Shown here: positions 8,179-15,012 of the stretch, in pieces
How the letters are laid out: every line of letters starts with the position of its first letter
How positions within the stretch are numbered: position 1 is the stretch's first letter
From: K189A clade bacterium
GTDB lineage: Bacteria; Pseudomonadota; Gammaproteobacteria; Pseudomonadales; Azotimanducaceae
Reading direction: 5' to 3'
DNA: 64,000 bases
Assembly: GCA_902631405.1 (NCBI GenBank)
Contig: CACOYI010000003.1
Coordinates: 1 to 64,000 of the forward strand
Notes under the pieces: model-generated
What the model saw: the letters and a program-made list of their open reading frames with translations, nothing else
What the model was told of the DNA's origin: nothing
Databases searched by the model: none
Position numbers and translations under genes: made by a program

Positions 8179-10872
8179 ATGAAAACAACTGAGTTTCGAA
8201 GTCATGGTTTCTTCGCGAGGGTTCTGGGACCGCTGGTAATACTCGGAACGTTCGCTGGTTTTTCTTGGTCCGATGAGGATGAAGGTAGTGAATACTTTGA
8301 AGAAGTGATCGTTACCGCGGAGCGGAAAGAGGAGAATGTCCTAGATACGCCTATGACGTTGACCGCGTTCAGTTCAAGCATGCTAGAGCAGCTTGGTATT
8401 CAGGATCGAGATAAGCTACAGAATCTAGTGCCGGGTCTTCAATTTGGTGATACCGGAGACCAGGAGGGTAATGGTACGACACTTCGCGGTATAGGAACTC
8501 GTGTGGGCGGAATCGAGCATCGTGATCGTTCTGTCGCCACCTATATAGATGGAGCCTATACAGTCGGTGTCTACGGCACCGCACCTGGAGGAGGATTCGA
8601 TCTCGAACGTGTTGAAGTAGCCAGAGGGCCTCAAGGAACGCTGAATGGACGGAACTCGATAGCTGGCTCTATAAACTACGTATACAAGAAGCCATCAGAT
8701 GAGTGGGATGTTGATGTCATGGCGCAGGTGACGGATGTTTCCCAACAGCGGTTTAATGCGGCGATCGGTGGACCTTTGATGGAAAACTTAAGCTTCAGAA
8801 TAACGGGTGGTGTCTATACTGGAGACGGATATCAGGAAAACGTTGGTATTGGACCGGATCACGCGAAGCCTGATCATCAGTTTTATGCGGGCCAATTAAG
8901 GTTCAAGACTGACCGGTTTGACTCAAATCTACGTTATTCCTACGTACAAGATACGGGTGTTCCTCGTTCTCTTGTTCAATTAGCTAACTTGAATACGACG
9001 GATGAAAACTTTGTACAGGCTGGCGCTTATTCGATCGGGACTCCTCCGCCCAACTTGGCTGAAATTGAAAACGTGGCGCATTTATATGCAACCCAGAATC
9101 CTGCTGGTCCTGCGGATTGCCCAGTGGGTCGTCCGTACATGCATTGTGGAAATGGAGAGATTTCTAACAAGGTGGCGCTCAATTACTTGGGCTATGAAGA
9201 TAGCAGCGCGGAGGGTATCAATTTTTACGCGCAGTATGATTTAACCGATACCATCACAGTTAAATACACATTCAATGATAGAGATACGAATCAGATGAAT
9301 GTGAAAGACGCCGATTACATGAATCGGTATGCAGTTGCGGGCGGAGATCATACGATTGCATCAGACGGTGGTGCGAGACTTAGAGATCGTTTCTATGAGC
9401 TCCCTTATCAGTATGAAGAGACTTCTCATGAGTTGTTGGTCACGGCTGATGTAAACGAGCGGCTAACCGTCATTGCGGGCTATTTCCAGTATGAAAACGA
9501 TAGCTACTGGGCGATTGTGAGAAACGAAACAACCGCGGATTTTAGATACGGCACGGCGGACTTCTGGGCACAAGAAGCATCCCCGGTTTTCGGTTTCCTA
9601 CCGGTATCTAGTTGTCAGGAGTTTCTCGAGGTGGGTCTAAGAGATACCTTTGGCTATTACATAGATCCTGTTGAGGCTAAAGCCAATGGGCAGTCCTATT
9701 GGTGGTGCCCAGAAGGCGATGAACATACAAGGATCGTTAACTATCAGACATCAGCCGAACAGGAATCAGAAGCGATATTTTTGAACGCGGATTATGAGAT
9801 AAACGATAAGTGGGCGGTCTCCGCTGGTATACGAACTCTTGAGGATTGGAAATATCAAGGTCCGTTGGGACAAGGTGGGGATTACACCCTCAGCTTCGGT
9901 GGAGCTCTTGTCACTGTAGGATATCAAGATGGTGGTTTTGACAAGCCTCATACGTGGGATGCTGTTGTAGGCCAATTGACGGCGGAATACACCACAGAGG
10001 GTAATAACCTTCTATACGCACGTTTTTCCACGGGTCATAAGGCTGGTCAGTTTAATCTTTTGTCGACGGGAACTAGTGGGATTGATCCTGTAGTGGATGC
10101 GGTTGAACTAGATAACTATGAGCTTGGAAGCAAGGGCACCTACCTGGACGGGCGCCTTCAGTTGGCGGTGGGTGCGTTTTTGATGGATTACGATGGATTC
10201 CATTTGTCTGCATTACAACCCCTTACTGAGGGTTCGACGGTAGGCGTGTGGGAGCCTTCTCCACTTCCTGAATATACGGCGAACGTTCCTGGAACCACCA
10301 TTTGGGGTCTTGAGATCGAATACAACTATGCGATGACCGATAATCTGAGGTTCATGGGCTTCTATGCCTACCAGGATTCAGAGATTGGGCCCCATGAGTC
10401 CGTAGTCAGGGGTGATCCAGATGCAGGATATGCTTTGTGGGATCACATTGATTTTGATACGGGAGAGCCCGTTCAAAGCTATTACACGCTGCCAATGGAT
10501 CAGACGGGTAATCAGCTTCCTAGTCAGCCCAACCACAAGTTTGCAGCGACGGGTGTATATGATATCGATCTCGATGCTGACATGGGATCTTTGTCATTAT
10601 TGACGACATACTCTTTCACTGGCTATCAGTATCCAACAATCGCTAACATCGATTTGTATAAAGTCGATGGTTATCATCGGGTTGATGCATCGGCTATATG
10701 GACCTCTGCCGATGAGACAATTTCAGCGACATTTTTTGTTAACAACGTATTTGACAAGATTGGCCTGAATGAGTTCGTCGCGGTTAGTGGGCTTGGTGAG
10801 CAGGTATTCCTCGGGATGCCAACGAATCACAGAGAGATGGGTCTCACGATTCGATACAGACCATCTATATAG
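8179..10872 (+). CDS. TonB-dependent outer-membrane receptor
   Basis: 897-residue outer-membrane active transporter. It has an N-terminal signal-peptide-like stretch (LGPLVILGTFAGFSWS), a TonB box followed by the plug (EEVIVTAERKEENVLDTP, about residue 40), plug motifs such as VEVARGPQGTLNGRNSIAGSINY, and a long beta-barrel with alternating aromatic strands ending in LTIRYRPSI. Such receptors in proteobacteria import oligosaccharides, siderophores and vitamins. No SusD partner is present. Placement between two GH32-linked gene groups points to a fructan or fructosylated compound, which is inference. The barrel contains Cys-bearing loops (DCPVGRPYMHCG, SSCQEF, WWCPEG). GAGGGAGAG precedes the ATG. 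Two hairpins follow the stop codon. Confidence 0.92.
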   Translation: MKTTEFRSHGFFARVLGPLVILGTFAGFSWSDEDEGSEYFEEVIVTAERKEENVLDTPMTLTAFSSSMLEQLGIQDRDKLQNLVPGLQFGDTGDQEGNGTTLRGIGTRVGGIEHRDRSVATYIDGAYTVGVYGTAPGGGFDLERVEVARGPQGTLNGRNSIAGSINYVYKKPSDEWDVDVMAQVTDVSQQRFNAAIGGPLMENLSFRITGGVYTGDGYQENVGIGPDHAKPDHQFYAGQLRFKTDRFDSNLRYSYVQDTGVPRSLVQLANLNTTDENFVQAGAYSIGTPPPNLAEIENVAHLYATQNPAGPADCPVGRPYMHCGNGEISNKVALNYLGYEDSSAEGINFYAQYDLTDTITVKYTFNDRDTNQMNVKDADYMNRYAVAGGDHTIASDGGARLRDRFYELPYQYEETSHELLVTADVNERLTVIAGYFQYENDSYWAIVRNETTADFRYGTADFWAQEASPVFGFLPVSSCQEFLEVGLRDTFGYYIDPVEAKANGQSYWWCPEGDEHTRIVNYQTSAEQESEAIFLNADYEINDKWAVSAGIRTLEDWKYQGPLGQGGDYTLSFGGALVTVGYQDGGFDKPHTWDAVVGQLTAEYTTEGNNLLYARFSTGHKAGQFNLLSTGTSGIDPVVDAVELDNYELGSKGTYLDGRLQLAVGAFLMDYDGFHLSALQPLTEGSTVGVWEPSPLPEYTANVPGTTIWGLEIEYNYAMTDNLRFMGFYAYQDSEIGPHESVVRGDPDAGYALWDHIDFDTGEPVQSYYTLPMDQTGNQLPSQPNHKFAATGVYDIDLDADMGSLSLLTTYSFTGYQYPTIANIDLYKVDGYHRVDASAIWTSADETISATFFVNNVFDKIGLNEFVAVSGLGEQVFLGMPTNHREMGLTIRYRPSI

Positions 10873-10893
10873 GGAGGTTCTGTAGGAGAAAAT

Positions 10894-10918
10894 AGAGGCT
10901 TGTTATTCAAGCCTCTTT
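10894..10918 (+). terminator. Hairpin after TonB receptor
   Basis: A perfect 9-base stem, AGAGGCTTG/CAAGCCTCT, with a TTATT loop followed by TT, located 22 bases after the receptor stop. It is the first of two tandem hairpins. Confidence 0.6.
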
Positions 10919-10922
10919 AGAG

Positions 10923-10969
10923 ACGGAGATGCCGCAGTCGAGAAAGCTGCAATGACATCTCCGTTTTTT
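10923..10969 (+). terminator. Rho-independent terminator after TonB receptor
   Basis: Stem ACGGAGATG/CATCTCCGT with an inner GCAG/CTGC pairing, followed by a run of Ts. Together with the preceding hairpin it should end receptor transcripts before the ADP-ribosylglycohydrolase-like gene, so that gene probably has its own promoter. Confidence 0.8.
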
Positions 10970-11037
10970 GTTTTGGTCGTGCGAACAAAATAACGATTAA
11001 ATTTCGTCTTCGGCTTTGAGAAAACGATGGGGGAAAA

Positions 11038-13077
11038 ATGGCTCAATTAACTCAAGACTATAAAGATAGAGTTTATGCTGGTGTATTGGGGAAGGTAATT
11101 GGTGTTTATTTGGGAAGGCCTTTTGAAGGTTGGCCCTACGATTACATTCAAAAGCAACTCGGAGACATTGAATATTACGTGCACGATAAATTAGATGTGC
11201 CTTTGATCGTCACCGATGATGACATTACAGGAACTTTCACTTTTTTGAGGGCTCTGGAGGATCACGGAAATAATCCTGATCTGAGTGCGCGGGAAATCGG
11301 ACAGAGTTGGCTAAATTACCTCATCCGAGAGAAAACGATTCTCTGGTGGGGGGGGTTAGGGAATTCCACAGAACACACGGCATATATCAGGCTCGCGAAC
11401 GGTATTGACGCGCCCAGAAGTGGATCGATGGAATTAAATGGGAAAGTTGTGGCCGAGCAGATTGGCGCTCAGATCTTCATCGACGGATGGGCAATGGTAT
11501 CTCCAGGCGACCCAGATCAAGCGGTTAAGTTTGCAGAGGCCGCTGCAAGAGTAAGTCACGACGGAGAGGCTGTATACGGCGCTAAGGTACTGACCGCCAT
11601 GGAGTCTATGGCTTTCGTTGAAAGAGATATACAAAAGCTTATTGATTTGGGACTATCTTATATCCCCTCGGACTCTGTCATCGCCCGTATGATAAGTGAT
11701 CTGAGAGAGTGGCATGCGACAGAGAGTGATTGGCGCGCAACACGAGAACTCTTAGCCGCGACTTATGGATATGATAAATATGGGGGTAATTGCCACATGG
11801 TCCCTAATCACGGCTTGATAATTCATTCATTACTCCATGGGGAAGGTGACTTTTCGGAAACGCTCAAGATTGTTAACACCTGTGGTTGGGATACCGACTG
11901 CAACTCCGGGAACGTGGGCTGCCTGATGGGAATATTGGTAGGAGTTGAGGGAATAGACGCTGGGATGAACAAAGGTCTTGACTGGAGAGGTCCTGTGGCT
12001 GACCGCCTTTATGTTCCGACTGCCGATGGAGATAGAGGTATAAGTGACTGTGTCAGGGAAGCTGGCCACATTATCGATATGGGACATGCTTTAGCCGGCG
12101 AAGCGGCATTTCGTCCAAAAAATGGTGCTCAATTTCACTTTTCTTTTCCTGGCTCAGTTCAAGGGTTCCAGGTTCAGGTGGGCGAGGGTGAGATAACTAA
12201 TGTTGAGCTTGGAGATGCCAGAGGTTTGAAGTTAGTGGGCAAAGAGGGTTCACGAATTGGCTCGCCGGTATTTATTCCTTCGAAAGAAATCGGAGAACGT
12301 TTCGAGAAGCGAGGCTATGCGCTTCTGGCTTCCCCCCGTTTGTTTCCGGGCCAAACCGTTGAGGTTGGAGCAAACGGCTCCGATGCATCAGTCTATTTTG
12401 CTTACTACGGAGAAGATGATGAAGTAAGTTATATCGAGATACCCCTGGAGATATCCGGCACTACCTCACTAGAGGTGCCGAATTTACCGGGTCCGATATT
12501 TGAGTTGGGTATCTTCTTTCATAAAGACTCATCGGTCACTCTGGACTTTGTTAAGTGGAGTGGTGCACCGAGGTTCGTTGCAGAGCGACCAAAACATAAA
12601 GGCACCATGTGGCGAAAAGCTTGGGTGAACGCTGTGGATGAATTGGTGGGTTGGTCAGAAATGTTCCGAGTGATCCAAAATGATGGTTTGGGAATGATTA
12701 GCCAAGGCACGCAGGACTGGCAGGATTATAAAGTCCATGCCGATGTTATCCCTCACTTAGCGAAACGGGCCGGTCTTGCGATAAGAACACAAGGTCTAAC
12801 GCGTTTCTATGGCCTGCTGGTTACTGTGGAAGGCACTGTTCAGTTGATCCGTAAAAATCACGATGAGACAGTACTCGCCGAGGCTTCGTTTGATTGGTCG
12901 TTTGGTGAAACCCTTAATATGTCTCTAAGTGCGAAGGGGGATCATTTGACGGCCTCGATTAATGGAACTCAGGTTTTAGAAGCCACTGACTCGACTTTAA
13001 AGGGCGGTGCGGTAGGGATAGTGATTGAAGAAGGGAGAAGCGCAACCAACAAGGTAAGTGTCGAGCCAGTCTCCTAA
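11038..13077 (+). CDS. ADP-ribosylglycohydrolase-fold protein with C-terminal beta-sandwich domains
   Basis: The N-terminal 340 residues match the all-helical ADP-ribosylglycohydrolase (DraG/ARH) family: an early metal-binding VTDDDITGTF (Asp60-62) and a late GWDTDCNSGN (residues 283-292). The family normally cleaves ribofuranosyl bonds with a dinuclear magnesium centre. Here the domain is followed by about 300 residues of beta-rich sequence. The last 160 (GTQDWQDYKVHADV ... GLAIRTQG ... GGAVGIVIEEG) look like a LamG/DUF1080-type jelly roll, common in carbohydrate-active proteins. At 679 residues it is about twice a normal ARH. It sits next to the fructokinase, 22 bases away. I infer that it acts on a sugar-furanoside rather than on ADP-ribosylated protein; this is unproven. 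Confidence 0.82.
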   Translation: MAQLTQDYKDRVYAGVLGKVIGVYLGRPFEGWPYDYIQKQLGDIEYYVHDKLDVPLIVTDDDITGTFTFLRALEDHGNNPDLSAREIGQSWLNYLIREKTILWWGGLGNSTEHTAYIRLANGIDAPRSGSMELNGKVVAEQIGAQIFIDGWAMVSPGDPDQAVKFAEAAARVSHDGEAVYGAKVLTAMESMAFVERDIQKLIDLGLSYIPSDSVIARMISDLREWHATESDWRATRELLAATYGYDKYGGNCHMVPNHGLIIHSLLHGEGDFSETLKIVNTCGWDTDCNSGNVGCLMGILVGVEGIDAGMNKGLDWRGPVADRLYVPTADGDRGISDCVREAGHIIDMGHALAGEAAFRPKNGAQFHFSFPGSVQGFQVQVGEGEITNVELGDARGLKLVGKEGSRIGSPVFIPSKEIGERFEKRGYALLASPRLFPGQTVEVGANGSDASVYFAYYGEDDEVSYIEIPLEISGTTSLEVPNLPGPIFELGIFFHKDSSVTLDFVKWSGAPRFVAERPKHKGTMWRKAWVNAVDELVGWSEMFRVIQNDGLGMISQGTQDWQDYKVHADVIPHLAKRAGLAIRTQGLTRFYGLLVTVEGTVQLIRKNHDETVLAEASFDWSFGETLNMSLSAKGDHLTASINGTQVLEATDSTLKGGAVGIVIEEGRSATNKVSVEPVS

Positions 13078-13099
13078 TTGAAGGGAAAGTCCAACTACT

Positions 13100-13999
13100 A
13101 TGGTAGCGCATCAACTAAGGATCGCCGGAGTTGGTGAAGCCCTTTGGGATGTTTTTCAACATAACGAAGAGTTTGGGGGGGCACCCGCGAATTTTGTATC
13201 TCATTGCAGTATGTTGGGAGAGCGAGGCTATCTGGTGAGCGCGCTCGGTTCGGATCATAGGGGCCAGCTCGCGGTGCAGCATCTTACAGAGCTGGGAGTG
13301 GATATAGAGCATTGCGTAATAATCGATGGCGTGGAAACTGGGGTCTCGTCTATAGCGCTTGATTCAAAAGGAGACGCAAAATACGAAATCAGAGAGAACG
13401 TTGCCTGGGACAGAGTGTGTTACGACTCGAATTTATATCCTTTTTTCCAATCTTTGCACGCCATCTGTTTCGGAACGTTAGGCCAAAGGACAGTGAAAGC
13501 GCACCTCGAGACGATGAAGATGCTCTCAGCAACAAAGCGTGAATGCGTAAAGTTCTTCGACCTGAATCTCAGACAAGATTTTTATACGATGGAAGTTATT
13601 TCCCAATCGTTAATTCACTCAAATATCGTGAAACTTAACGAAGACGAATTGGGAGTATTGTCTAAGCTCTCGCCGGTGAAGGGTTCAGACGAGGCAATCG
13701 TGGATGATCTGATTAAACGATTTAAGATTAATTTAGTGGCATTGACCTTGGGTGAGCGAGGCTCCGTGTTAATGTCGCAAGAAGGCAGGTATGCAGAAGG
13801 CGCTTGCGACGTCGAGGTTGTGGATACCGTTGGTGCTGGAGACGCCTTCTCTGCTGTAATGGTAATCGGATATCTAAGGGATTGGAGTCTGAGTCGAATA
13901 AGCAGGGCGGCGAACGGATTAGGTGGTTTTGTTTGTTCAAAACCAGGCGCCACGCCGCGTTTGTCTCGTGATTTTCTAGAAGGTTTCAGTGGGGAATAA
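13100..13999 (+). CDS. PfkB-family carbohydrate kinase, probable fructokinase
   Basis: 299-residue ribokinase-superfamily enzyme, probably phosphorylating D-fructose to fructose 6-phosphate with ATP in the cytoplasm. The N-terminal sugar-binding motif GGAPANF starts at residue 26, and the C-terminal ATP/anion-hole motif DTVGAGDAF is at 242-250 with catalytic Asp248. The opening GEALWDVF and the GGAPANF variant are typical of fructokinases of this family. GAAGGGA precedes the ATG. It lies 22 bases after the ARH-fold gene, 39 bases before a flavin oxidoreductase, and in the same locus as two GH32 enzymes, which supports fructose as substrate. Related kinases act on ribose, inositol or adenosine, so the substrate is inferred. 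Confidence 0.85.
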   Translation: MVAHQLRIAGVGEALWDVFQHNEEFGGAPANFVSHCSMLGERGYLVSALGSDHRGQLAVQHLTELGVDIEHCVIIDGVETGVSSIALDSKGDAKYEIRENVAWDRVCYDSNLYPFFQSLHAICFGTLGQRTVKAHLETMKMLSATKRECVKFFDLNLRQDFYTMEVISQSLIHSNIVKLNEDELGVLSKLSPVKGSDEAIVDDLIKRFKINLVALTLGERGSVLMSQEGRYAEGACDVEVVDTVGAGDAFSAVMVIGYLRDWSLSRISRAANGLGGFVCSKPGATPRLSRDFLEGFSGE

Positions 14000-14038
14000 A
14001 TTGACAATGGTGGTCAGAAGCATATAGACGGAGGTTTT

Positions 14039-14953
14039 ATGGAATTTGGAGCGCAGTTGGGTCTCTATGGAACGAATTACTGGTCAAATATTAGGGAAAC
14101 AGTCGAGGCACTAGACGCGGGTAGATGGAGCAGTATTTGGTTCCCGGATCATTTTATGCCACCGGGCAATCCCGATGCCGGGCATGGACACGCCTTAGAA
14201 GCTTGGACCATTTTATCTGCCATCGCATCCATAACGAGTAGGGCTAAGCTTGGGATTCTCGCGACCGGCAACACCTATAGAAATCCAGCGCTGTTAGCGA
14301 AGATGTGCGCCTCATTGGACCACGTGACGGATGGACGCATGGTTCTTGGTTTGGGAGCTGCCTGGTATGAACGAGAGCACCTCGCATATGGGTGGGAGTT
14401 CCCACCGTTAAAAGAGAGAAGTGACAGATTAGAAGAAGCCGCCGAATTAATACGGCTGCTCTTTACCAAAGCAGAGGACGAGTACGTATCTTTTAATGGT
14501 AATTTTTATAGGTTGGATGAGGCTCCATTGACTCCTGGATCAACTCAAAGCCCTCACATACCCATCCTAATTGGAGGGAATGGGGAGAAACGAACACTGC
14601 GAACGTGTGCCAAATTTGGAGATCAATTTAACCTGGACTTTTGGCATCCGGGCGGAGTGGATGTGTTTAAACATAAGAGTAAGGTCGTGGAGGAACACTG
14701 TGAGTCTGTGGGGAGGGACCCATCGGAGGTGAAACGCAGCGTCTGCCTACCTTTTCGCCTTTTTGAATCGGAGAACGATTTCCGGGAGGCGCAGGGTCAA
14801 CCTTGGTACTGTTGGGGAACTACGACAATGATCCAAGACACCTTGGGCGAGTACATTGAAGCTGGTGCACAGGAGATAATGCTTTGCGCTATCCCAGCGA
14901 AGCCAAGTGCCTGGCAACGGGTCGAAGAAGAAGTTCTATCCGTTTTTAGTTAG
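14039..14953 (+). CDS. Luciferase-like (LLM class) flavin-dependent oxidoreductase
   Basis: 304-residue TIM-barrel enzyme of the bacterial luciferase-like superfamily, which uses reduced FMN or F420. Typical segments are present: GRWSSIWFPDHFM, GHGHALEAWTILSAIA, LGILATGNTYRNPALLAKM, VLGLGAAWYEREH and IPILIGGNGEKRTL. It carries no signal peptide. A good Shine-Dalgarno (GACGGAGG) precedes the ATG. It is the last gene of the rightward run ARH-fold/fructokinase/oxidoreductase and is followed by a hairpin before the convergent Rph-like gene. Its presence in a sugar operon is unexpected and suggests oxidation of the non-sugar part of the imported compound. The substrate is unknown. Confidence 0.85.
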   Translation: MEFGAQLGLYGTNYWSNIRETVEALDAGRWSSIWFPDHFMPPGNPDAGHGHALEAWTILSAIASITSRAKLGILATGNTYRNPALLAKMCASLDHVTDGRMVLGLGAAWYEREHLAYGWEFPPLKERSDRLEEAAELIRLLFTKAEDEYVSFNGNFYRLDEAPLTPGSTQSPHIPILIGGNGEKRTLRTCAKFGDQFNLDFWHPGGVDVFKHKSKVVEEHCESVGRDPSEVKRSVCLPFRLFESENDFREAQGQPWYCWGTTTMIQDTLGEYIEAGAQEIMLCAIPAKPSAWQRVEEEVLSVFS

Positions 14954-14986
14954 CTAGTTCGCTTACAAAGCGTTTTTCAGACTAGC
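14953..14986. terminator. Hairpin between convergent genes
   Basis: CGCTT-ACA-AAGCG followed by five Ts, nested in an outer GCTAGT/ACTAGC pairing. It lies between the oxidoreductase and the convergent Rph-like gene and could serve the rightward transcript. The stem is short. Confidence 0.4.
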
Positions 14987-15012
14987 TGTCACGTTTTCGA
15001 TCAGTTAGTTTG

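Noticed and set aside
11038-13077. Protein de-ADP-ribosylation system of the DraG/DraT type
   Set aside because: No ADP-ribosyltransferase or nitrogenase gene nearby, and the added beta domains and sugar neighbours point elsewhere.
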